NCBI RefSeq assembly: GCF_030272615.1
Contig: NC_081413.1
Coordinates: 553,747,136-553,811,135, forward strand
Origin: Cryptomeria japonica
Lineage: Eukaryota; Streptophyta; Pinopsida; Cupressales; Cupressaceae
Length of the DNA stretch: 64,000 bases
Direction: 5' to 3'
The translations under genes were made by a program, and so were the position numbers. Shown in pieces: positions 1 through 11,240 of the stretch (position 1 is the stretch's first letter; each line of letters begins with the position of its first letter). Under the pieces are notes generated by a model, which had not been told where the DNA came from, made no database searches, and worked only from the letters and a program-made list of their open reading frames with translations.

Positions 1-2578
1 CATCTTGTTCCAGACATCGAAGGAGAGTACCATCAAGACCGCGTCGATATAGGGTTTCGGCAATAATGGTATATTGAGCAGTTTGGCGAATGAAGGTTTT
101 ACGTTGGTTATTTGATTGGTTGGGAGGAAGGGTGTGATCGCAGAGATAGGTGTAGAACTCACCGTACCATGGGGATTCAGAACCAACAAGGCGACATATC
201 ATCTCAGATTCAGGGGTATCATAAGCGGGGATCCAAAGCTGTTCTACCAAGAACTCATAGCGTGTTGAATTCTGTGGAAGATCTAGTAGAGATGCGATGG
301 TAGCCATGGCGTCAGCAACTCGATTCTGATCTCTTGGTATCTGCTCAAAAGTGATAGTAGTAAATGATGTCTTTAGAGTGTCCACCATTTGCTTATATGG
401 CATGAGTTTATCATCTTTGGTCTGATATTCATCTATTGCTTGTCGAATGACTAGTTGGGAATCGCCATATACTTGCAGTTCTTGTAATTTCCATTGGATG
501 GCTAACCTGAGTCCTGTGATCAAGGCCTCATACTCGGCTATATTGTTTGTGCATGGAAATGTGAGCCTGTAAGACTTCGGGATGCTATCACCTTGAGGTG
601 TGATAAACAGAATGCCTGCCCTCGAGCCGTGCCTAGTGTATGAACCATCAAAATATAGTTTCCATGGTTGTGCTGCTGTGATCATGAATATCTCCTCATT
701 TGGAAAATTGGAAATAAGAGGATGATCGCCTGTGAGTGGTGCATCGGCCAACTGATCTGCAATAACCTGACCTTTGATAGCTTTACGGTCTACATACTCA
801 ATGTCAAATTCACTTAGAATCATCACCCATTTGGCCAAGCGGCCTATCAATGCTGCTTTGTTAAGTAAATACTTGAGTGGATCAATCTTTGCAATGAGTT
901 GTACCTTGTGTGTTAACAGATAGTGCCTCAGTTTAGTGGCTGCTAAGATTACTGCTAGGCAAGCTCGCTCAATAGGGGTGTAATTGAGTTCATAGCCTAC
1001 CAGTGTGCGAGAGATGTAGTAAACAGCACACTCTTTTCCTTCTGCATTATGTTGTGCCAGTAGTACACCCAATGCTGTACTTGTTGCTAAGATATAGAGT
1101 AACAATGGTCTACTTGGATCTGGTGGCATCAACAATGGTGGATTCATGAGATAGTTTTTAAGCATCTGAAATGCTTGCTGGCATCGGGCATCCCACTGAA
1201 AGCGGATGTTCTTATGTAGCAGATGTGTAAATGGGTGACACTTATCGGCCAATTGTGCAATGAATCTTCGGATGGATTGAAGTTGCCCTTGTAATGTCCT
1301 TAGCTGACTGATATTCTTTGGTGGTGGCATGTCCATGATTGCTTTTACCTTTGTTGGGTCGACCTCAATACCTTTGCTTGAGACAATGTATCCTAGAAGC
1401 TTCCCGGAGGTTACTCCAAAGACACATTTCTTTGGGTTGAGTCGAACATGGTATTGTTCCAGTCTATCAAAGATTTTATCTAAGATGTGGAGATGCCCTT
1501 CTCTGGTGAGTGATTTTGCTAGTAAGTCATCCACATAATCTTCCATCATAGTATGCATCATGTCATGGAAGATGGTGGTCATTGCTCTTTGATAGGTTGC
1601 TCCTGCATTTTTGAGACTGAAGGGCATTACATTCCAGCAATATGTGCCCCATGGACATGTGAAGGCTGTCTTATGTTGATCTTCTGGTGCGATCTTTATC
1701 TGATTGTATCCTAAAAAGCCATCCATGAGTGAAAGCATGGCATGTCCCGCTGTTAGATCCACTATGATGCCGATATTTGGTAGGGGGAAGTCATCCTTAG
1801 GATAGGCCTTATTTAGATCTCTGAAGTCAGTACAAATGCGGATGCCCCCTTTTGGTTTGCCAACAGGAACAATGTTGGAGATCCACTCTGCATAATCAAT
1901 TGGTCTAATGAAACCAACGTCTAGGAGTTTCTTGAGTTCTGTTTTGACTAGCACTGCAATCTGAGGATGCATCTTACGAAGTTTTTGCTTGACAGGTTTG
2001 GCTCCTTCTGCTACAGTGAGGTGATGCATGACTAAATCAGGATCAAGCCCAGGCATATCTACATATGACCATGCAAAGTTGATCTGACGCTTCTGGAAGA
2101 ACTCTATAAATTTAGGCTGTTCCTCTGGAGTGAGAAGAGATGCCAGATGTATGATATGAGGATTTTCAGGAGTCCCCACATTGTATTCTTTGGTTTCCTC
2201 GATGAGAATCATTGATCATTCCTGTTGTGTACTATCAGGGAGAATGTCAAACCCTTCATCCTCAGGCGCCTCAGAGAGGTTTTCACCGTTGGATACGCTC
2301 TTTCTTTTTACTTTTGTCGGATCAAACAGTGCCACAGTGTGGTTTTCACTGGAAGACCCATGTTTTATTGTTATATTTTTGCAGCTGAAAGGTTTGGCAT
2401 CCGCCCCGAAGTATGTTGCGCTATTAAGTTCGATGGCGAATCCAGCTTTGTGATCCCCGCTTGGTAGGTTATCCCTTATTTCCAAAAAGTCAATGATAGC
2501 CTCATCGTTTTGGAAGAAGTCAAGACATGGGGGATTTGGTTGGTTCCATTTGATGAGTTCAGGGTAGATAATGGGCAT
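1..2578 (-). pseudogene. Tat-1 pol: reverse transcriptase, RNase H, start of integrase (partial)
   Basis: The frame opens with ATG at 2578-2576, which shares one base with the gag-pro stop (TAATG). It has one TGA at 2218-2216 and is then open to the window edge (about 738 codons). Visible blocks: the RT palm start with a DFRDLNKAYPKDDFPLP-type motif, the catalytic YVDD at 1536-1525, a weakly conserved first RNase H, then a second RNase H with FDGS near 655-644, an AEYEAL block and a GDSQLV block. The integrase zinc-binding region starts near base 1. The first about 120 residues, before the TGA, have no domain I recognise. The TGA could derive from CGA by one C-to-T change. The product would reverse transcribe and integrate the element. 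RT identity is secure. Whether the polyprotein was made by reinitiation is inference. Confidence 0.9.
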
Positions 2579-5500
2579 TACTTGATTAGGTTAAGTGCGG
2601 TGGACGTATCAGTGAGGGTTAAGACGTTATGGTGAAGGTTGTTGATGGTACTTTCCCTGTCAGAATCAGGCGTAGGATGAGACGTAGGGTCTGTGGAAGA
2701 TGTTTCCAGTTCAGGAACCCAAGTGGTCTTTATCTGTGCTTCTTCGTAAATAGGGATATCTTTGCGTGGTGGAGGTGGTGATGTGTCTTCCTCATCTGAA
2801 GTGTTAAGCTGTACAGAATCAAATTCCCACTCATGTGAGTCAGTCTCTGAATCACTTTCCAGCATCCGATTACTATACCATACTGGGATGTCCTTTGAGT
2901 TAAATACCGCAGGTGTGATTGGTTGATGTACCTTTGTAATGATCGGTGCTGCAAGGCGATTGAGGGGGATCAAGGAATCTGTTATAGGGAGTATTGGTAA
3001 TATTGATTCCGTTGCTTCTGCTGGGACTGCTGGTGTTATAAATGTTGTTGCGGGTGCTGATACAGTTACTGCTGCTAATGGTGCGACTGATGAGATGACG
3101 AGTTCGTTTGATGGGATGAGTGGCATTGGTGATAGTTGTGTTGGGGTTTTGAGCCTCAGTGGGGCTGTTGGGATGGTGCTTGAGGGTGCTTTGATTATGA
3201 AAGGTGCCCGCTTTGCAGTAGGTGGACAAAATGGTTTGCTGGGTTTTCCTTTGAACTTGAGTTTAGGAAAGATCTCTTTTTCAAAGCCGAGGCCTGTATT
3301 ACCTTTGGGCTTGAATTCCGGCAGTAGGGGTTCATGTCGTCCTTGTTTGCAATATCCCAAAGCACTTTGACCATCATACCCCATTCTTTGCATAATGAGG
3401 AGACCTTTGCCATACTGTTCTATAGGAAGTGTAACTCGTGGTTTATCAGTGGTGATGTGATCTTTATAGATCCATTCCGCCAGGTCCTCATCTTGTGTTT
3501 CTTCCTCTTGACTCTTTCCAAGAACGAAAGGTGTCAAAGCACATGCTGGTATGTTTAGTGGTTGCTGGAGTACCTGTTGTGGTTTACCATGAGTTCTAGG
3601 AGAAGTGGGCATTTGTCCCACACAAAAGAGTTGACTCAAGTTGTATTCCCCAGGACCTTCCTCTGCTATCTTCATCTTAAGCTTTTCTTGCTTGGGTATA
3701 GTGGTGTTTGAACTAGCAAGAGAGGCGGGACTTATATATGATGTGGAGGAAATGGCTTCTCTATTATTAGGAATGGTAATCTCTGGTTGATGGTTGATAT
3801 TATGGCAATATGCAAAGGGATTTGCGTCACCCAGAATTGTGATCTCTACACCGTTATGTGGGAACTTGATACATTGATGGTAGGTAGATGGAACGGCTTG
3901 CATGGCATGTATCCAAGGTCTTCCTAACAATAGATTGTATGGCAGAGGAAGGTCCAAAACCTGACAAATGATGTTCTTTACCACGGGGCCCACTCGGATT
4001 GGTAGTACCATAGCTCCTTTGGATGAACGCTCCGCATCGTCATAAGCTTTGATTGTGATCTTCTGACGAGGATCCATTGATTCGACCACATATCCCAATG
4101 CTGTGACCAACTGCAGTGTGCAAATATTCAGGCCTGCTCCATTATCGATCAAGACTCGCTTGATCCTATGCTGGTTAATAAATCCTTCGATGTGGAGTGA
4201 GGCATTATGTGGTTGTTGGAAGGAGGAGTTGTCACTTTCAGAAAAAGTGAGACAAGGTGATGACTTTAGACTTCCAACCATGGCTTGAAATTGGTCCGTA
4301 TTTAGATTTGTGGGGACTGACGCTTCTTGGAGTGCTTGATCCAAGATAGTTTTATGAGATGGCGATAGACGCAAAAGCTCTAAAATGGATATAAGCGCAA
4401 GGGTTTTGTCTAATTGTTCCACAAGATTGTACTGCTTTGGGATGGAGGTGGTGCCTTGTGGAGCTACCTTTATGGTAACTTTGCCGCGGCGTGTAACAAC
4501 ATTGCAATTTGAGTTGGGATTTTTGAAGGTTATAGTTGCAACTTGTTCATTGGCATCATACAGATGATTTACAGTGTAATTATACGCAGCCTATGTATAA
4601 TCTGTGGTATCAGTGCCTCGCCTAGAAGTGGAAGGACCCCTTTGATCTTGTGATGGAAGTGGATTTTTGAACATCAGATGATCATTATTGGTTGTTTTTG
4701 GGTCATGTCCTTCAATTTCAATTTCTCCTCGGTCAATAAGATCCTGAATAAGATCTTTTAATCGGTGACAATTACTTGTCTTGTGCCCTCTTCCTTGATG
4801 GAATTCACAGTGTTCAGTATCTCTCCATCATGCTGGTTTGACTTGAGGCTCATAGTTTGATAGCTTAGGTAGAGTGACCAAATTTTGAGAAATGAGTTGT
4901 CGCAACACTATTTCAATGGGTTCCCCGAAGGGAGTGTATGTTCGTTTCTGTTTTTGTTGACGAGGTCTAGGTTCATCATGAGATGTGATGCGACCTTGAT
5001 TGGAAGGAACATTTGTGTTGTTTTGAGGTGGAGGATTTTGTCCTGCAAACCAAACCACAGGTTGTGCGTTTTGGATAGTCCTGGCATCCACAACCCCATC
5101 ATTGACGATATTCTTGTTTTTATTCCAGAAGTTTGGTTTATCGCTGTTGAAGCGTGGGCGAGGACCATCTTTTGGTTCATTAAAGATTTTGATGAGTCCC
5201 TTCTTGATAAGTGCCCTTTCACACTTCAAACCCTTGGTGATCATATCATTAAAAGAGTCTGTGTCTTTGACATCCAGGTGAAATTCCATTTCTTCGTTTA
5301 AGTTGGAAATGAATATTTCCACTAGTTCTCGTTCAGGTAACTGAAGAGAACGTCTGCTAGACATTTGACGCCATCGTTGCAGGAATACTGAGAATTGCTC
5401 ACCTGGTTTTTGTTTGGTGTTGCATAGATCAGCCATGGTGACATCGCGTTCAATGTTATGAGAGTAATGAGCTAGGAACTTCTGGATGAGTTCCTCAAAT

Positions 5501-6198
5501 GTTCTAATGCCACCTGGTAGTCGGGAAAACCATGATGTGGTTGTTCCTCCCAAGCTTTGGGGAAAAAGGTGCATTAGGTAGGTGTCTTCATATGCCACTT
5601 CAAGACAAGCGGAATGAAATTCTCTGACATGATCACGAGGATCTCCCTTTCCTCTATATTTTTCAAATTTGGGTGTTTCAAATCCTCGTGGAAATGGTGG
5701 CATGTAAAGATCCCTATCAAAAGGATAGTGACAGATGTCATTGAGTGAGAATTGGTTAGTCTTGACACCACTATGAAGTTGTTGGGCGAGATTCTTGACT
5801 TGTTGCCGCAACATCTCCATTTCATTTGGAGGAGGAGGTGGTGGGTTACCTCGAGGAATGTTATATCTGATGGGATCTCTACCTCTTTCCTCTTCATGGT
5901 GACTTTGTCTTTCTGATGCTTGTCTTAATTGGGCAAGATCAAAGTCAGAGGGGAGTTTTGCTCCTTCTTGAGCGAGTCTTAAGAAGTGAGCATCCGCATT
6001 GCTCCTGAGTATTTCATCAAAAAGTCTGTTAAAGAGAGGGTTATGCTGAGCCCTTTCTATTGTTGCAAGAGTGGGAGTACTTGGGTTTTCGTCATCTGCA
6101 TTTCCTCCAAGTGCTTCTTGAAATTCATTGAGATTTTCCTCTTCTTCTTCTTCCCTTTCTATTTCTCGTTGCCTTGACTGTCATCGGGTTTGAGCCAT
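2578..6198 (-). pseudogene. Tat-1 gag-protease with G-patch, three in-frame stops
   Basis: One continuous frame of about 1,206 codons runs from ATG 6198 to TAA 2580-2578. It is interrupted by TGA (6183-6181, sixth codon), TGA (4830-4828) and TAG (4593-4591), with no frameshift. Domains in order: an acidic, Pro-rich N terminus; a retrotransposon Gag core (about 5730-5150, with WFSRLPGGI and a QRWRQM block); a C-x2-H-x4-H-x4-C knuckle variant near 4812-4771; an aspartic protease with LIDNGAG (catalytic Asp at 4146-4144) and LLLGRPW about 70 residues later; a G-patch-like Gly segment at 3417-3283; and a Pro/Ala-rich tail. The protease has DNG where DTG or DSG is usual. The gag and protease calls are firm. 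G-patch rests on the spacing of Gly and aromatic residues. Confidence 0.88.
3283..3417 (-). other. G-patch-like segment downstream of Tat-1 protease
   Basis: About 45 residues hold the pattern GKGLLIMQRMGYDG, then ALGYCKQGR, then a Pro-rich link and GLGF. This is the Gly/aromatic spacing of G-patch RNA-binding modules. It lies about 170 residues after the protease LLLGRPW motif, in the same frame. Known: betaretroviral proteases carry a C-terminal G-patch. A similar arrangement here may be shared ancestry or convergence. Function in RNA handling or RT cofactoring is inference. Confidence 0.6.
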
Positions 6199-8917
6199 TT
6201 TGCTTGCAAGCTGTTGTTGAAGTTGTGTGAAAATAATGATGAGTTTTTGATGAAATGAAAGGTTGATGGTTGGTGAATTGTGTTGCACGTGGATCTCTAG
6301 CACTTTTAAGGTGGATGTAACCAAAATTCCTTCTTTGAATTGCTTGTTTGTTTGATAAGTTTTGATGTGATAAGGTGTAGAGAAATTTGAGATGTGTTAC
6401 AGATTGAACTACCTAGTAATGAGAGGATTCACTCATGAACTAGTTTTAACCTACGTAGATGTGTCTCTTAGGATGAGCTTATCCTAGATGTAGAAACAAT
6501 CTAAAAAGTGATGTGATGTGTTTGATTTCAAGCAATATCTAAAAGACAACTTGGGACAAGAACCTCTTAATGTTTTGAGAGTTGGGATGGATTGATGATG
6601 AAGTGATGATGTATGAGTGAGATGATGGATGAAAATGTTTTCAACTTCAATAAAAACTTTGTGTTACAAATGGGACAAACTCTATCTCTTCCCTTTCGGG
6701 TGTTGGTGGTATTTCTCGAGCTGTGTTGTATGTGATACAGACGTTTGGGAAGAAGTTGGGATTAATCTTTCCTCCTTGGTTTTTGTGATAACTCAGAGCT
6801 CTATATTGCATAAAAGCTCTGCGGTTCAATGATTCGGAATCAAATTCGTTTGTTTTTTCTTGAAGGTATAGACGCATGCGATGTAGAAAGACTCTATGGG
6901 AGACAAAGATTTGTCGATTGATATAGAAGAATTTCCTCCTTTTGATCAAAGCCTTTGAGCTTAATGGTCTTCTTTTCAAGTTGATATTCTGATGACACTT
7001 CTTCTTTCGCAAGATGTGAAGAATGGTCATAAAATTTGACTCTTTGTTGTTTGTACCTTGTTTTTGATGTTTTTGGTTGTTTTGACAGATGTTTGGTTGG
7101 ATGAATACTTTGTTTTTGGGAAGTGATTTTCTGATTTTTCTTTGACAAGAAAACAAAGCAAGCACACAAACACAAGAATGTTGCCCCAAAGGCACAAATG
7201 AGTATGGGTCTAGATCAACCCAATCCTTGGACTTTTATATGACCCTTCCTTTAGATGTATTTTAAGGTGTATTTCCAAAGCCTGAAGTCGGCTCAATTTG
7301 CACTTGGTCTTTAAAACGAACACATTTCAAACACTTTTTATCCCTAAGGTCAAATGGCCAGTTGTGATAAATTTAGCCCACATCTTGATATTTCTTCAAC
7401 TTTGGTACTACATACCTTATGAATCCCGCCGTGGCAGGTAAGGATGTGATATACTAAGTCTTGCACGAGCATAACAAATAGATGATCCCTATGATGGGGG
7501 AGTCACCACTTTTATCAAGCCACAAGTGACTTTTCAAAAGGCTATGTTTCTACTCAAGGAAATATGTATGGTGAGTATCTTGGGAGCAAAACCATCTATG
7601 CTCTTGCACTAAATTATATCGCAAATATCCTCAATCAATAGAACGGGTGGGCTACTACTAAAAGGTGTTTAGTCATGTTCAATGTTTTTGGACATAAGTT
7701 CATTCTGCAGTGACTCACTTAAGAGCCTTGTAACTGGTGGTGGGGCCCATTTGTCCTTTCGGCCAGTTACACTGTAGGAACAGCTATACCCAAGGCTACA
7801 GCTTTCGCTCTCACCTGATTTCTATAGTGGCTCGAAGGATTTACCGCTCGAGGTCGTTCCCAAGAGTATCGATCCCTTGGCAGGCCTCTCTTAAAAAGAT
7901 AAAATTTTGAGTGTTACTAACACTTTTCTCTTGCACCTAGGACCACGAAAGCCAAGGGAGAGGATAGTGTGTGTTAGAGGTAGGACCACTCGACTGACTT
8001 TTTGCACAAGTGTGCCAAGTACGAAAGACACTTGTTCTTTTTAATCCACCATTACAAATGTGATCTAACTATTTGGAGATGTTGCTCCAACAGCCATGGT
8101 GTTCTTTTTAACTTCAAAGGCTATGTGTTTTGTAACCTAGAATTCGGAAATCCTGGTCAACTTAAAGAAAAACACGTTTGCTTGAAGTAAAATTTGTTTT
8201 TGCAAAAATCAAAACAAGTGGATTGTTCTTTTTATTTGCCCAAAAATTGAAGTGTGGCTTGTGATTTTTAAGTTTGATGTAAGAAAGAAAATTTGTTTTA
8301 TTGATTTTAAGCATCAAAACAAAATGTATCCCTAACTTGCAATGAAAGCAAAATTTTGAAGTTTGTTGGTTTTTTTTTTTTTTTTTGCAATAAAGAAAGA
8401 TGAATTTTCTTTTTAAGCACCAAAAAGTTTGAGGTTCATTTTATGCACTCTAAAATAAAATGTGAGGTTTATTTTAACTTGTGCAAGAAGGAAAAATGGA
8501 TTCTTTTTAACCAACTTTTGTTTGAAAGAAAGTAAAAAGGAAACTTTTAAAGCATTTAAACTAACTCCTTCCCCTGCACAAAAAGATTAGAACCTGCATA
8601 AAAGACAATTAGTTAGAAAAATCTGCATGTTTTGGTGGGCTTCTACAAGCCTAATTTTTTTTTTTTTTGGTTACAAGGTGATTTGTACAACATTTTGTTA
8701 CAATAGCGCTAGTCTGCGTTTGAACAGAGGCGCTATTTAACACAAACACACTAAAAGAAAGGGAAAGAAAGAGAAGGGAAAAGTGCTGAAACAAGGTGAA
8801 TAGCACCAAAACAATGTCAAACGCGCCAAAACAATGTCAAAAGTGCAACCTGTGTGACATTTTCAACATTCAAACATGTTATTGGTTAAAAAAAAAAGTT
8901 GATCTTTGTGGTGTTTG
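6199..8917 (-). other. Tat-1 5' untranslated leader
   Basis: This stretch lies between the PBS and the gag ATG. The longest minus frame (7195-6647, 182 codons) has no recognisable domain and a skewed Lys/Asn/Gln composition, so I do not call a gene. A short imperfect repeat (CCAAAACAATGTCAAA twice, near 8805-8840) sits close to the PBS. Long leaders are usual for the Tat/Ogre branch. Confidence 0.6.
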
Positions 8918-8937
8918 GATTCACGCCGGGTTCACCA
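8918..8937 (-). promoter_or_regulatory. Primer binding site for tRNA-Trp (Tat-1)
   Basis: The plus strand reads GATTCACGCCGGGTTCACCA. From general knowledge, this matches the 3' end of plant tRNA-Trp (CCA anticodon) in about 19 of 20 positions, including the terminal CCA. Two bases (AA) separate it from the LTR boundary at 8940, the usual spacing. It fixes the minus-strand orientation of Tat-1. Confidence 0.8.
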
Positions 8938-8939
8938 AA

Positions 8940-10741
8940 TGATGCTCTGCAAACAGGATTAGAAAATCTGTTTGATGGCAACACACACAAGAGCACAAGA
9001 AACAAACGTTAGTGTTAGCAACAAAAGATTATCCTAAACAGGCATATCAAGAGAGATATTAAGCATGAAATAGAAAGCATATAAACATAGAATAAAATAG
9101 CTAATCAAGATGCTCATAGTTGCTCCTCCCTTGTTCCTCTCCTCTCCAAGTCCCAAATGAGTGTAGTTCTCAGCTTTTAGCACTAGCCATGGATGCCATA
9201 TGGAGATTCAAGATAGTTGAATATGATAAGCAAATGCTATGCAAGTGTAGATAGTGATGCTATGAGAAAGCTCTATGCTAATGCCAGTATAACAACAATA
9301 CTCTAATGCTTCTCTTTTTGCTTGAGGAGAAGGGTTCTATTTATAGAAGAAATGGGGAAATGAAGGGTTAAGATTGAATGGTTTAATCAAGGGCCAAGTT
9401 TGAAAGTTGGGGATCCATGTGCACAATTGGCACCAATAAAATGGTGACAAGTGTCAACATAGGATTGGGTTGAGAGAAGAGGTTGGAGGCATTAAAGGCC
9501 TGAGAAGACCTCATGGTTATCTAGAGGCTAAGGGTCAAGTCCAAATTAAAATTACCCACTGGATTAAGAGTTAATCCAAGGATAAACCTTTGTGCAAATG
9601 TTTAAGAGATAATCATGGTCAAAGCATTAATGGCCTGATGAGACCTTTGGGTTGGGTAGAGGTTGAGTCAAAACAAATGTTTTAACCATGTGGGAGGGTT
9701 TGAGGTAACCATTAATGGTTATTGGAGACTTTGGGGATTAAGTGGTTGAAGGTTGAAAGCCTTCAATGGTTATCAAAGACTTTGAGCCATTTAGTGGTTG
9801 AAGGTTGAAAGCCTTTAATGGTTATCAAAGACTTTGAGGGTTTGAGAAGTGACTTCCCTTTTGCTTAGGAATGTGACAAAGTTTAGAGAAGGGGTTAGGT
9901 TATTTAGAAGTGATTAGAAAATTCTAGAAGGGGTTTAGGCATGCAAGTGGATTTTGTAGGAAAATGCAAGTGGGAGAAATTTTGATATTTTCAATTAAAA
10001 TAAAATCATTTATTTCAATTAAATGGTGTAATTTGCATTTGGATAAATATTCAAATAAATATTAATTTATTTAAATGAGAAAAATGAAGATAAAGCATTA
10101 AAATGCTTGAAGACTTTGAGGGAAACCATTAAAGGCTTGAAGACTTTAAGGAAAACCATTAAAGTCTTAAGAAGACTATAGAAGGAAGCCATCAAGTTTG
10201 AAGACTTTAAAGCCATCAAGTTTGAATACTTTTAAGGGAAACCATTAAAGGTTTCAAGTGGGTGAGGATAAATAGGATTTTAAATAAATAATTTATTTAA
10301 AATGGTTGTGCAACTTGCTTTTGTAGGAAAATACAAGTGGGTGAGGATAAATAGGATTTTAAATAAATAATTTATTTAAAATAGTTGTGCAACTTACATT
10401 TGTAGGAAAATGCAAGTGGGTAGAGGATAAAGGTGATTTAAATAAATCTTAATTTATTTAAATGTGAGAGGTGGGATTTTGGGGGATTTAAATAAATATT
10501 AATTTATTTAAATGTGAGAGAATATTTAATTAAATAAATATGATTTATTTATTTAATTAATGGTCTGAATTTGGTTAAGTGAATTAAATCAAATAAATTG
10601 AATAATTTATTTAATTAATAGGAGAAGAGGGTTAAGATGAATTAATTAAATATTAATTTAATTAATTATTAATTGATGGTTAAATAATCAAATAAATACT
10701 AAGTATTCATTTAATTAAGTGGACAGATTTATGTGACTACA
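8940..10741 (-). repeat. 5' LTR of Tat-1
   Basis: The minus strand starts TGTAGTCACAT at 10741 and ends GCAGAGCATCA at 8940, giving TG...CA ends next to the PBS. The centre and U3 resemble the LTR at 42210-43650, with many shared phrases such as the TTTATAG box region and the 'accaat(a)aaatggtga' segment, confirming one family. The right end is set by comparison with that LTR. No second LTR of this element is in the window to verify it. Confidence 0.75.
9338..9345 (-). promoter_or_regulatory. TATA box in Tat-1 5' LTR
   Basis: TATAAATA on the minus strand, inside the palindromic decamer CTATTTATAG. It is about 400 bases from the U5 end, so transcription would start near 9310 and run left into gag. 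The same decamer recurs at 42727-42736 in the related LTR. Confidence 0.6.
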
Positions 10742-10839
10742 AGAGTTTTAAAACATAACTTAAAATAGGAAAGGTTTTTTTTGGGACCAATAGTTTTTGA
10801 GCAAGAAACGTAAAAATTAAATAGACTAACTAAAGAACC

Positions 10840-11240
10840 TCCACATCCTCATTTGTCTCTTCATCTTCTAGCTATGTCGCATCATCTATTGCCTCTTGGT
10901 CTTTTGCTATTGTATTAGTTACATTGCCCTAAGATAGTTGTGCCACCTGTAGATTTATTCTTTTCTTGTTCGCCTTGAAGTTGGAGAGAATTGGTGATAA
11001 ATCTTCTGCTACAGGTTCAACTGTGGCTCCAACTCTAATCTTTCACTTGGCAACTCTTTTTCTAGCTTCAACAATATTCCTTGGAACATCTTTGACTTCA
11101 TCACTAATATAATTCAACACCATGATTGCATCCTTTAGGCATTCCAGAGAGTTGGGATAGTGTCATGTTTTCTCTGCACATTTTTAGGAACTTTGACTGG
11201 AATTGTCCACTCACAAAGAACCTCACAAACTCAGGTACTT
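10840..11240 (-). pseudogene. Decayed coding relic, family not recognised
   Basis: The minus strand yields protein-like stretches in shifting frames, for example EFVRFFVSGQFQSKFLKMC and then DAIMVLNYISDEVKDVPRNI followed by an EARKRVAK block, with stops between. Amino-acid composition is more balanced than in the surrounding AT-rich DNA. I cannot name a family. It could be a fragment of a host gene or of a mobile element. Confidence 0.3.

Larger units (their letters stand above)
1..10741 (-). mobile_element. Tat-lineage Ty3/gypsy retrotransposon (Tat-1), left end outside window
   Basis: Seen: read on the minus strand, the order is 5' LTR (10741-8940), tRNA-Trp-type PBS (8937-8918), leader, gag-protease frame (6198-2578), and pol frame (2578 to the left edge) with reverse transcriptase, two RNase H-like blocks and the start of the integrase zinc region. 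Known: a second, archaeal-type RNase H after the usual one marks the Tat/Ogre branch of plant Ty3/gypsy elements. The 3' LTR and the target duplication lie beyond base 1. Four nonsense codons but no frameshift across about 6.2 kb suggest a fairly recent, inactivated copy. Confidence 0.9.

Noticed and set aside
2181-3370. Plus-strand frames opposite Tat-1 gag-pro and pol
   Set aside because: Shadows of the minus-strand coding region.
6647-7195. 182-codon minus frame in the Tat-1 leader, a possible Ogre-like ORF1
   Set aside because: No recognisable domain, skewed composition and no second copy in the window to support conservation.
8918-8937. tRNA-Trp gene fragment
   Set aside because: Only the 3' 20 bases match, no tRNA body is present, and the LTR border adjoins it, so it is a PBS.
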